NCBI GenBank assembly: GCA_016197365.1
Contig: JACPVS010000006.1
Span: forward strand, 62,001 to 126,000
Direction of reading: 5' to 3'
DNA length: 64,000 nt
DNA from: Mycolicibacterium cosmeticum
Lineage (GTDB): Bacteria; Actinomycetota; Actinomycetes; Mycobacteriales; Mycobacteriaceae
The notes under the pieces: model-generated
Told to the model about the DNA's origin: nothing
Seen by the model: only the letters and a program-made list of their open reading frames with translations
Databases searched by the model: none
Position numbers and translations under genes: made by a program
Shown here: positions 1 through 7,697 of the stretch, in pieces
How positions within the stretch are numbered: position 1 is the stretch's first letter
Layout of the letters: each line of letters opens with the position of its first letter

Positions 1-1337
1 ACACCGCCGTCAGTGACTTCCTGCGCGTGCAGACGTTACCGAACGGACCGGCAGACAATGCCTTTCACCTACCCAAGACGAAACGGTTCCTCAAGATCGA
101 TGCACCGGACGGTGGTGAGCGGGCTGTCCTCGCACCCCTGGCGGTCCGGTTCCGCGATGACAACGGCCAACCATCGGTCGGGGCACCGTTGCGGGACGAG
201 GCGTACGGCAACATTCACGGCGCGGGATATCACCGCCGCACCTGCCGGCTCTGCGGCGAATGCGATCTCGGTTGCAACGACGGCGCCAAGAGCAGCATGG
301 ACAACACCTACCTTTCGCTGGCCTCCGACGGCGGCGTATCCATCCAGACCCTCACCGAAGTGGTGGGTCTCGCCCGCCGGGCCGCGGGCGACGGCTACCT
401 GTTCGACGTCACCGTGAAAGTGCACGGCGACAGGCCGCAACCCACGGAACCGATCAGGGCCAAGCGGGTGGTGCTCGCGGCGGGCACCCTGGGCAGTACC
501 TATCTGCTGCTGCGCCACCGAGATGCGTTGAACATCAACAGCGATGCCCTGGGCCACCGGTTCAGCGGTAACGGTGACTATCTCGGTTTCGTGCACAGTG
601 CCGACACCGACTTGGCCTGCACCAGGGGCCCGGTGATCACCGCCTACCGTCACTACCCCGGCACCGGCGGCACCCACGGCATGTACATCGAGGACGCCGG
701 GTATCCGGCGTTCGCGGCGTGGCTGATGCAGTTGGGGCGAGTGGGCGGGATGGCGATGACCGCGATGGGAAAAATACTGGTGCGCAAGCTCGGCGATCTG
801 TTGGACGTCGAGGAGAACCCCAACATGTCAGAGGAAATCAACGACATCCTGAAGAACGGGTCGTTTTCCGCCGGCTTCATGCCGCTGCTCGGCATGGGAC
901 GCGACCGCCCGGACGGCAGGCTGTACCTGGACGAGGATGATGACGAGGTCCTGCGCAACGACTGGTCGCTCGCAACGTCGGAAGCCTATTTCGACACCAT
1001 GAAAGCGCGGATGCGGAATATCGCCCGCGGTTTCGGCGGGAAGTTCACGGAGAACCTGATCTCCGATTTCTTCAAGCGGGTCATCACCGTGCATCCCGTC
1101 GGCGGTTGCCCGATGGACACCGATGTCTCGCCCGGTGTCATCGACACGTTCGGCCGGGTGCGCGGGGTTCCCGGCCTACGGGTCTGTGACGGATCGGTGT
1201 TCCCCGGCCCGGTCGGCCCCAACCCGTCCCTGACCATCGCGGCATTCGCGCACCGTTCGGCCGGAAACCTGCTCGCTGAGCGCGATTTCACCCCACCACC
1301 GCATCCGGCCGACGAGTTCGGTCAACCTCCGACGTAG
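1..1337 (+). CDS. GMC-family oxidoreductase, cholesterol-oxidase-like (5' part outside window)
   Basis: This is the C-terminal three quarters of a flavin-dependent GMC oxidoreductase of the bacterial cholesterol/3-hydroxysteroid oxidase type. The frame is open from the first bases, so the FAD-binding N-terminus lies upstream of the window. Visible signatures are a cysteine-rich stretch CRLCGECDLGCNDG, the flavin-domain segment VVLAAGTLGS, the active-site histidine segment HPVGGCPMDTDVSPG, and the C-terminal GPNPSLTIAA motif that closes the FAD site. The family oxidises sterol or other secondary alcohols with O2 or another acceptor; the exact substrate cannot be read here. The stop overlaps the convergent downstream gene by 16 bp. 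Genes of the opposing operon (hydrolase, decarboxylase-like protein) suggest a shared lipid or sterol role, which is inference. Confidence 0.85.
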   Translation, partial: TAVSDFLRVQTLPNGPADNAFHLPKTKRFLKIDAPDGGERAVLAPLAVRFRDDNGQPSVGAPLRDEAYGNIHGAGYHRRTCRLCGECDLGCNDGAKSSMDNTYLSLASDGGVSIQTLTEVVGLARRAAGDGYLFDVTVKVHGDRPQPTEPIRAKRVVLAAGTLGSTYLLLRHRDALNINSDALGHRFSGNGDYLGFVHSADTDLACTRGPVITAYRHYPGTGGTHGMYIEDAGYPAFAAWLMQLGRVGGMAMTAMGKILVRKLGDLLDVEENPNMSEEINDILKNGSFSAGFMPLLGMGRDRPDGRLYLDEDDDEVLRNDWSLATSEAYFDTMKARMRNIARGFGGKFTENLISDFFKRVITVHPVGGCPMDTDVSPGVIDTFGRVRGVPGLRVCDGSVFPGPVGPNPSLTIAAFAHRSAGNLLAERDFTPPPHPADEFGQPPT

Positions 1338-2038
1338 ATCCGCACCAGCGAGGTCACGAAGAACCACTGGAACCGGGCCACGGTGAAGGGCCTGCGGTAC
1401 CACGGGACACCGACGCCCCGCATGGACAGCAGCTGACCTCCGAAGGCCGCCGGGGTGATCCGGATCTTGCCTGCCAGATACTTGGGCCTGCGGTAATCGC
1501 GTAGTGCGGCGGGCTCCTCGACGTCGATGGCGGTGAGCCATTCCGGCGCCGGCCCCGGACCCTCCAGCACAACAATCTTCTCCACGGGATTCGTGACGTC
1601 GACACGCCCGCCGTGAGTGACATCGCGCAGCCTGACGAACAGGACCGTGGTGTCGGGCCATACCCTCCACAGCTGCCAACCGGGTTGCAGATATTTGCGT
1701 CCACGCATCTGGAATACCCGGTCGCCGTCGGTGAGGAAGGCGTCGTAGACCATCCAGAAACCACGCCGTCCCGACGGAACATCGCCGGCCCTGAACAACT
1801 CGAATTCGCCTTCGGTGGCTGCGAATCGGCGCGCGCTGAGCACCGGAATGTCCAGGTCGACGTCCAGCCGTCCGCGGTGCGGGAGGTTTCCTTCGACGAA
1901 CAGTCCCAGGTCGGGGATGTCGACGCGGGCCCGCAGGGTGGCCGCCAGCGCACCCGGCGCGTCATACCCGATGATCGGCGAGGATTCCTGAGGTGCGATC
2001 TGTCCGGCCATCGTCTCACTGAACCGCAGCCCGCTCAC
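1322..2038 (-). CDS. Acetoacetate-decarboxylase-like conserved hypothetical protein
   Basis: This is a soluble protein of 238 residues with no recognisable catalytic motif. It is rich in beta strands and ends with a short hydrophobic segment (ARFQWFFVTSLVRIYVGG). Its overall look (FETM start, GRLDVDLDIP, KYLQPGWQLW) resembles the acetoacetate-decarboxylase-like region found beside GMC oxidoreductases and PhaC-like hydrolases in actinobacteria; that resemblance is from memory. I place the start at a GTG at 2038 because it overlaps the stop of the upstream membrane-protein gene as GTGA; a longer frame extends to 2107 but would run through that gene. It is the last gene of the minus-strand operon and converges on the GMC oxidoreductase. 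The function is unknown. Confidence 0.6.
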   Translation of the reverse strand: MSGLRFSETMAGQIAPQESSPIIGYDAPGALAATLRARVDIPDLGLFVEGNLPHRGRLDVDLDIPVLSARRFAATEGEFELFRAGDVPSGRRGFWMVYDAFLTDGDRVFQMRGRKYLQPGWQLWRVWPDTTVLFVRLRDVTHGGRVDVTNPVEKIVVLEGPGPAPEWLTAIDVEEPAALRDYRRPKYLAGKIRITPAAFGGQLLSMRGVGVPWYRRPFTVARFQWFFVTSLVRIYVGG

Positions 2039-2370
2039 CGGTCCTCCCGCGCCTGAAAGGCCAGGTATCCGAACCAGATTGCCACCGCCCACCAGCCGAT
2101 GATCCACGCCACCGCGCTACCGATCGGCGCGGCCAGGAACCAGCCCGCCGCCAACGCACCCAGCGCCACCACCGGGACCCACTTGACCCCGGAGAAGATC
2201 TCGGTGAGAAACATGATCACGCCGGTGACCAGTCCGACCCCGGTGAAAAGCTGGGCGAGACAGTGCGGCAACGCCGGACCCGACCCGAGCAGCGCCGGCA
2301 CACTACCCCCGGCGAGTACCGAAAAGCACAGCAGCAGAATCATGTTGAGCAGGACGATCAGCTTGGGCAC
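2035..2370 (-). CDS. Small integral membrane protein
   Basis: This 111-residue protein has about four hydrophobic segments: residues ~3-25, ~42-58, ~65-82 and ~86-104. It ends with a short charged tail (FQAREDR). It has no enzymatic motif. The GTG start lies 4 nt after the stop of the alpha/beta hydrolase, and its TGA overlaps the GTG of the next gene, so it is the third cistron of one operon. It may anchor or transport a product of the neighbouring lipid enzymes, but nothing in the sequence identifies a ligand. Confidence 0.7.
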   Translation of the reverse strand: MPKLIVLLNMILLLCFSVLAGGSVPALLGSGPALPHCLAQLFTGVGLVTGVIMFLTEIFSGVKWVPVVALGALAAGWFLAAPIGSAVAWIIGWWAVAIWFGYLAFQAREDR

Positions 2371-2374
2371 GGCG

Positions 2375-3472
2375 TCACTCGCTCAACTTCGCGATGATGT
2401 AGGGATAGACGTCGTTGTGGGCGTTCTTGCCGACGAACATGTCCATGTGCCCGTAGCCGGGAAACTCATGGAAGCTGTGCCGGTCCGATCCGGAGAACTG
2501 ATTGAGAAATTCGGCGGTCTTCTTCATCGCCTCGGGCCGGAATGTGCGGTTCTCCGCGCCGGTGATGAGGTGAAACGTGGCGGCCAGCCCGGGGTCGTCG
2601 TCGGCGAACTCCTTGGGCAACACATCCTCTGGATAGCTGCCCATCGACACCAGCCGGCCTTTTGCCACGCACCGGGCGATCTGTTTGAACACCTTTACCG
2701 GAACCGCGCCGAATTCGCCCTTGAGCCATTCATGGGTCTCATCGTTGAGGTTCTCGTGGTTCCACATGGTCGGGAATCCGAACCCGTAGACGAAGCTGGC
2801 GTGTTTGCAGACCGCGTTACCGCATTCGTGGTGAAACGACCGGACGATCCAGTCCATCACCTTGGGCCAGAACCTCGGTGCGTTCAGGCCGTATTGCGGG
2901 TTGAACCAGCGCACGAAGGGCGCCAGCGCGAACATGGCGATGGGCAGCTTGACCCGGGTCGGCCAGGGCACCATCGGATGCAGACCCGACGAATTCACCA
3001 CCACCGTACTCACCTGCGGAAGCTTGCCCGCCACCATCGACATCAGGAACGAACACGAACCCTGGCAGTGGATGAACGCCTTGAGAGTCTTCCGCTCGGT
3101 CTGATCCAGAACCACCTTGACCGCTGCCGGATAGTCCAGCACCGCGGCGTCGTCGAGATTCCACTCGATCGGGCGTAGGTCGATGCTGGAGCGCCAGTTG
3201 AGCATCCACACATCGAAACCGGCCGCCGACAACATCGCGGGCAGCGTCAGCGTCGTCGGCGGGCACAGCAGGTTTGCGCGCACACCCGCACCGTGCACCA
3301 GCATCACCGGGCCCCGGTCCACGTTCCGCTCCGGAGCGGGCGGCAGGTGCTTGAAATTCAACCAGTGTCCGTCGAGGGCCTTGAACCACACCGTTTCCGG
3401 TTCGGGCACCGTGTACCCCGGTGCGCCCCGGAGCCGGATCTCGGGAGCGGTGGTGGTGTGGACCTCGGTCAT
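2375..3472 (-). CDS. Alpha/beta hydrolase with PhaC-like HCxGS nucleophile box
   Basis: This is a 365-residue alpha/beta-hydrolase-fold protein. The oxyanion region reads VMLVHGAGVRANL (residues ~65-80). The nucleophile elbow is FIHCQGSCSF (~residue 136) and the C-terminal histidine sits in GYGHMDMF (~residue 340). The elbow places a cysteine where classical lipases have serine, as in polyhydroxyalkanoate synthases; alternatively the following GS serine is used. The start is the ATG at 3472, which overlaps the stop of the LuxR gene (ATGA); a longer frame to 3553 runs back into that gene. Proteins of this kind occur next to or fused with GMC oxidoreductases, which fits an ester or sterol role (inference). 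It is the second gene of the operon and probably translationally coupled to the regulator. Confidence 0.8.
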   Translation of the reverse strand: MTEVHTTTAPEIRLRGAPGYTVPEPETVWFKALDGHWLNFKHLPPAPERNVDRGPVMLVHGAGVRANLLCPPTTLTLPAMLSAAGFDVWMLNWRSSIDLRPIEWNLDDAAVLDYPAAVKVVLDQTERKTLKAFIHCQGSCSFLMSMVAGKLPQVSTVVVNSSGLHPMVPWPTRVKLPIAMFALAPFVRWFNPQYGLNAPRFWPKVMDWIVRSFHHECGNAVCKHASFVYGFGFPTMWNHENLNDETHEWLKGEFGAVPVKVFKQIARCVAKGRLVSMGSYPEDVLPKEFADDDPGLAATFHLITGAENRTFRPEAMKKTAEFLNQFSGSDRHSFHEFPGYGHMDMFVGKNAHNDVYPYIIAKLSE

Positions 3473-6093
3473 CGCTGTTCCTCGGTCCCGATCCGCGAGG
3501 CAGCCACCGCCTGCGCGAGCATGGTGCGATCCTCCACATCGAGTTTGATGCAAGCGCGATAAATATGGCCTTCGACGGTGCGCACCGAGATACTCAGCCG
3601 GTCGGCGATGTCCTTGTTGGACAGACCCGTCGACACCATGATGGCGACCTCCCGCTCCCGGCCGGTGAGCGGCAGCGGGTTGAGCACCTTCTCCAGTGCC
3701 GGCGTCAGTGGATTGCCGCAGCGTTGGGCCAGTTCACCGGCCCGGGCCCGCGCCGCCAGTTCCCGTTTGCGGTTGCCCGCGGCGGCGTGTGCGACCGCGG
3801 ACTGGGCGGCGGCGTCGGCGGCCGCGCACATCATCCCCAATTCCTCGAATTCGTTTGCAACGGAGGATAATTCTTGTCCGCCGCGGGCAGTCAACGCCCG
3901 CACGTGGCGCTCCACGACGCGGCCCAGCGCGCAGTCCAGCTCGGCGGACAACCGGGCGATCCCCTCGGCACCTGCGGTGTCGCCGAGCCGCACCGCATCA
4001 TGGAAAGCCAACATCGCGATCCCCAGCTGGCCCGAACGCAGCGCACCCCGGGCTGCCTCGCGCGCGGCGGCCGTCGCGCCGTGCAGGTCACGGCCGGCCG
4101 CCAACGTCCAGGCCCGCGCCAGGTGCAACTCGGGCGTGTAGAGCTCCGAACGCATACCGTGGCTGTCCTCGGCCCTGCGCAGCGCTTCGGCGGCAGCCGG
4201 GCCGAGGCCTTGCTGGCCAAGGGCTTTCGTCAGGTGCATCAGGCCCATCGGCCCCCACGAGTAGCCGGTGTCCCGCAGCGCGGCGGTGGCATGCCGCAAG
4301 GTGGTGACCGCGGCGTCCAGCTCGCCCTTGGCAATCAGGACCTGGCCCAGGATCACCTCGCCGATGGCACGGCCCGGTTGTTCGAACTCGGCGAAGCCCA
4401 GGTAGTGCCGCGCCAACTCCTCGGCCGGGTTGATGGCCCCGGCCAGCAGCGCCGTCTGCACCTGTCCGAGGCCGCTGGCATAGCGGACGAGCCCGGGATG
4501 CGCTGCCGACAAGCATCTTTCGGTGAAGGTGTCGACATCGGCGAACCGTCCCATCCGCGCCGACGACAGCGCAGCGGCCGAGGCAGCCCAGGCGATGGCC
4601 AGGTCATCTGCAGTGGACGCCGCCAGCACCCCGGTGGCGATCTCGATGGCCTCGTCGGGTCGCCCGGCATTCATCGCGAAGGTGGCGGCCAGCGCGTCGA
4701 TGGTGTTCAGGGGCGCCGGTTCGGAGATTCTCGCCCGCGTCTCGTGTAGGACGCGCACCGCCTTTTCCGATTCGCGCAGCATCCAGAACTGGTTGGCCAC
4801 CTTGGGAAGCAGCCACGCCGTCAACTCCCATTCCGACAGGGCGTCGGTGTCCACCGGCGACAGGGCGTCATCGGTGTCGCGGCCGCGGCCCTGCCAGGAC
4901 AACGAATGGGCAAGGGCCAGCCTGGCGGGCAGACCGTCCGCGCGGTCCAGCGCGCCGCGGGCCAGCCGCTCCCCCAGTGCCAGATCACCCAGTTGCATGG
5001 CCTGCCAGGCTGCGGTGAGGATGTCGGGCACCTCGGGCGCCCGGTCACTGTCGATGGCCAGGGCGGTCCAGCGCAGCCGGTCGCTGAGGTGTGTCGTGGG
5101 ACGGGCCGAGAACTGTTCCACCAGTTCGGTTCTCAGCCTGCGCGCGGCCAGCAGCCCGAGCGATCCGCGCAACGTCTCGGTGTACAGCGGATGCACCGGC
5201 TGCACCACGAGATCCGCCCCGCGGGGCACCACCGTCACCGCCCCGACCGCCTCGGCCGCTTCCACCGCGTCGGCACCGGCCACCGTGGACAGTTCCCGAA
5301 CCGGCAGCGGCTCCTCCACCGCGAGGTATTGCAACACGTTTCGCACCGCCTCCGGCATGGCCGAGAGGTGTCCGGAAATGAGGTCGCTGAGCGCTGCGGT
5401 CAGGGACATCTCGCCGCGCAGCTGCCACACCCCGTCCACCGCACGCAGGCGGCCGGCCTGCACCGCACCGTCCACCAGGTGCCGGAGGTACAGGGGGTTG
5501 CCTTCGCTGAGGTTGAAAATACGGATGGCGCTGGCCGATTCGAGGGGGCCGCCCAGGACCGCCTCCACCAGCCGGGTGGTCTGGGTGGTGTCGAACGGCT
5601 CGATGTCGAGGCGAGCCAGCACCTCGTCCTTCCACAGGGCGGTCACCGCGTCGGGCGGCTGCTCGGTGGAGCGGAGCGTGAGGATCAGCCGGGCCGCAGC
5701 CGTGACCGCCACCTGATGCACCAGGGTCGCGGACAGATTGTCGAGCAGGTGCGCGTCGTCGACGACGACGAGCACATTCGCACCGGCCGGGCAGAGCGCC
5801 GCCCGGGCTTGGGTCAGCAGGGTCGCGGGCTCACCGGTCCCCGTGACTTCCACCAGGTGACTGAGCGCACCGAACGGCACCCGGCTCGCCGACGCGGTCG
5901 CCGAGACCCAGTGCACGGTCGCCTTCGGGTGACGCCGGGTGAACCGTTCGGCGGCGGCCCGCGCGAGCACGGTCTTGCCGACACCGGCCTGACCGACCAG
6001 CAACGCACCCTGGCGGTCGGCAGCGGTCACCGCGGCGTCCAACTGACCCGCCGACACACCGCGCTGCGCGGTGACCCACTTCACTGCCGTCAC
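3469..6093 (-). CDS. Large LuxR-family ATPase transcriptional regulator
   Basis: This is an 874-residue regulator of the MalT/LAL-like class. The N-terminus carries a STAND/AAA-type ATPase with Walker A GQAGVGKT (~residue 36) and Walker B-like NVLVVVDDAHLLD (~residue 110). A long alpha-helical TPR-like middle follows. A C-terminal LuxR helix-turn-helix (residues ~805-870) begins at LTGREREV and contains GLSNKDIADRL and SVRTVEGHI. Such proteins hydrolyse ATP in response to a ligand and activate promoters. It is the first gene of its operon, starts with GTG, and overlaps the hydrolase start. Near-palindromes resembling LuxR sites lie 78 bp upstream (6171-6182) and before several nearby genes, so it is the obvious candidate to bind them; that link is inference. 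Confidence 0.9.
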   Translation of the reverse strand: MTAVKWVTAQRGVSAGQLDAAVTAADRQGALLVGQAGVGKTVLARAAAERFTRRHPKATVHWVSATASASRVPFGALSHLVEVTGTGEPATLLTQARAALCPAGANVLVVVDDAHLLDNLSATLVHQVAVTAAARLILTLRSTEQPPDAVTALWKDEVLARLDIEPFDTTQTTRLVEAVLGGPLESASAIRIFNLSEGNPLYLRHLVDGAVQAGRLRAVDGVWQLRGEMSLTAALSDLISGHLSAMPEAVRNVLQYLAVEEPLPVRELSTVAGADAVEAAEAVGAVTVVPRGADLVVQPVHPLYTETLRGSLGLLAARRLRTELVEQFSARPTTHLSDRLRWTALAIDSDRAPEVPDILTAAWQAMQLGDLALGERLARGALDRADGLPARLALAHSLSWQGRGRDTDDALSPVDTDALSEWELTAWLLPKVANQFWMLRESEKAVRVLHETRARISEPAPLNTIDALAATFAMNAGRPDEAIEIATGVLAASTADDLAIAWAASAAALSSARMGRFADVDTFTERCLSAAHPGLVRYASGLGQVQTALLAGAINPAEELARHYLGFAEFEQPGRAIGEVILGQVLIAKGELDAAVTTLRHATAALRDTGYSWGPMGLMHLTKALGQQGLGPAAAEALRRAEDSHGMRSELYTPELHLARAWTLAAGRDLHGATAAAREAARGALRSGQLGIAMLAFHDAVRLGDTAGAEGIARLSAELDCALGRVVERHVRALTARGGQELSSVANEFEELGMMCAAADAAAQSAVAHAAAGNRKRELAARARAGELAQRCGNPLTPALEKVLNPLPLTGREREVAIMVSTGLSNKDIADRLSISVRTVEGHIYRACIKLDVEDRTMLAQAVAASRIGTEEQR

Positions 6094-6169
6094 GTCCGGA
6101 TATTAAGGCCACGACATCTTTCCCGCCGGAATTACCGCCAGGTGCAGGTGAGGCGTCCTACCGAAGTCA

Positions 6170-6183
6170 CGTAGTCGACTACG
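6170..6183. promoter_or_regulatory. Palindromic operator 1 (GTAG-N4-CTAC) with promoter
   Basis: The 14-bp sequence CGTAGTCGACTACG is a perfect palindrome between the LuxR gene and the 38-aa membrane protein. A TANNNT -10 element (TAACGT, 6208-6213) lies 25 bp downstream. The centre would therefore fall near -43 of a start at about 6220, the position of an activator that overlaps the -35 region. The same geometry is seen at 6387 and 58109. Confidence 0.6.
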
Positions 6184-6251
6184 CACGGCGGGGGCCGACT
6201 GCAGCAATAACGTTGCCGGCAGAGAACCACACGCAGCGGAAGGAGAGTCAG

Positions 6252-6368
6252 ATGTGGACCATCCTGGCGCTCACCCTGCTCGCCCTGGCCGTGGGCACCG
6301 CGCTGGGCATCCACGACCTGCAGCACTGGCTTGAGGGGTGGGACTACCGCAGGCACGCCCAGGACTGA
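6252..6368 (+). CDS. 38-residue membrane protein
   Basis: This small gene is preceded by a strong ribosome binding site (GGAAGGAGAG, ~6239-6248) and starts with ATG. The 38-residue product has one N-terminal hydrophobic helix (residues 2-20, TILALTLLALAVGTAL) followed by a polar tail with HDLQHWLEGWDYRRHAQD. It looks like a single-pass peptide with a cytoplasmic or external amphipathic tail. A palindromic operator and a TAACGT -10 lie just upstream, and a second copy of the operator follows the stop, so it is probably transcribed on its own. The function is unknown. Support comes from the ribosome binding site, high third-position GC and the promoter. Confidence 0.65.
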   Translation: MWTILALTLLALAVGTALGIHDLQHWLEGWDYRRHAQD

Positions 6369-6386
6369 CCGGCCGCACAAAGACAC

Positions 6387-6398
6387 GTAGTGCGCTAC
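6387..6398. promoter_or_regulatory. Near-palindromic operator 2 (GTAGTGCGCTAC) with promoter
   Basis: GTAG and CTAC arms flank TGCG, 26 bp upstream of a TAACGT -10 (6425-6430). The implied start near 6437 leaves a 37-nt leader before the ATG at 6474. Arms and spacing match sites 1 and 4. Confidence 0.6.
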
Positions 6399-6473
6399 TC
6401 GTGATTGGGCGCAGCGCCCGGCTATAACGTCGCCGTGCAGCGAAAAATGCTGGTCACGGCGAGGAGAGAGTCG

Positions 6474-7658
6474 ATGAAGTTGGCGCGTTACACGCGGTAT
6501 GTCAGGCGGGGCACGGGTACCTCGGGCCCCTCGGATCGCGCGCTACCTGCCGACTCGCTGTGCGGGCCCTACGGTTTCGACCACGACCACGAGTTGGGCT
6601 TGACCCTCGGTGAGTTCGTATACTTCTACCCGGTCGCCCACGGGCTCACCGGGCGGGTCGGTATCGAGGTGATCGGCGCCGAACACGGCCGGACCACGAC
6701 ATTCGGGCCTTTCGATGTCGACGCCCGCGCCTCACATGGCGACAGCGACCTCACCGGGCCGGCATTCGGGCTGGCACCCGGCACATATGTCGGAATCGTG
6801 TATCGGCCCAAGGACCTCGCGACCGCCCGCCTGCAACCGACCAGCGACACCATCACGGTGTCGGTGACCGACGGCAAGGGCGTCACCCGCACGTCGGCCA
6901 GGTTGTCGCTCACCGTCCCGCCCGTGCGTTCCCCGGCCATCACCACGTGGGGACCGCGTTCGCCCGACCCGATCGACATCGACCATCTCGGCGCGTTCAC
7001 CGGGACCACCTTCCTGCCCACCGGCGAAGTGGTGTTCGACGTCCAAGCGGTCGAGCACGAGAGCATCACCGTCACCCAACCCACCTTCGGCACGGTGGTC
7101 ACGGTGCACACCGACGCACACACCCATCTGGTCCAGTTCGTCTACACGCCCTACGAAGAGCACCGCAGCGACACCACCGTCTTCCACGACAGCTTCGCCT
7201 TCATCGCCGACGACGGGCACGGCGGCGTGACGGTCACGACGGTGCCGGTGGCGATCCCGAAGCTGGCCACCGTCACCCCCACCGGACCGTATCTGGGCGA
7301 GGACACGTTCACAGGGCAGATCAATGCGCCGCTGGACGAGGTCTCGGGCTTTGTCGTAGTGCCGGCCGCGCTGCTGGCGCAGAGCATCGGCAGCATCGTC
7401 GACAGCGACTGGTACGACGGCGAGTTGGAGTGCGGCTCGGTGACGGTCGATGAGCGCGGCGCATTCACGTACACGCGTAAGCCGCCGGGCGACGACGTGC
7501 CCGCCGACTCGATCGACGACTCGTTCGCCGTCATCGCCTACACCGCGCGCAACGAATGGGCCGTCGCAATGGTCCCGGTGGGTGCGGCAGCGCTGACGAG
7601 CTATCCGTCCATCGTCGACGTCCTTACCAGCGTCCCGACGTCACCGCAGGACGTGTAG
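6474..7658 (+). CDS. Beta-rich cadherin/Ig-like repeat protein of unknown function
   Basis: This 394-residue protein consists of strand-rich segments like those of Ig/cadherin-type or tandem-95 repeats. Examples are DTITVSVTDGKGV, DSFAFIADDGHGGVTVTT and DDSFAVIAYTARNEWAV, each with the F-x-Y/A-x-x-D-G-x-G pattern. No signal peptide or membrane helix is visible: the N-terminus is MKLARYTRYVRRG. It may therefore stay cytosolic or leave by a non-Sec route. I chose the ATG at 6474 because of the GAGGAGAGAG ribosome binding site just before it; an upstream in-frame ATG at 6405 would lie within the operator-promoter region. poxB follows after 39 bp, so the two may be co-transcribed. The function is unknown. 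Confidence 0.7.
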   Translation: MKLARYTRYVRRGTGTSGPSDRALPADSLCGPYGFDHDHELGLTLGEFVYFYPVAHGLTGRVGIEVIGAEHGRTTTFGPFDVDARASHGDSDLTGPAFGLAPGTYVGIVYRPKDLATARLQPTSDTITVSVTDGKGVTRTSARLSLTVPPVRSPAITTWGPRSPDPIDIDHLGAFTGTTFLPTGEVVFDVQAVEHESITVTQPTFGTVVTVHTDAHTHLVQFVYTPYEEHRSDTTVFHDSFAFIADDGHGGVTVTTVPVAIPKLATVTPTGPYLGEDTFTGQINAPLDEVSGFVVVPAALLAQSIGSIVDSDWYDGELECGSVTVDERGAFTYTRKPPGDDVPADSIDDSFAVIAYTARNEWAVAMVPVGAAALTSYPSIVDVLTSVPTSPQDV

Positions 7659-7697
7659 CGCCTCACCCTCGCGACGCGTGCGGCCTAGGGTTGAGCC

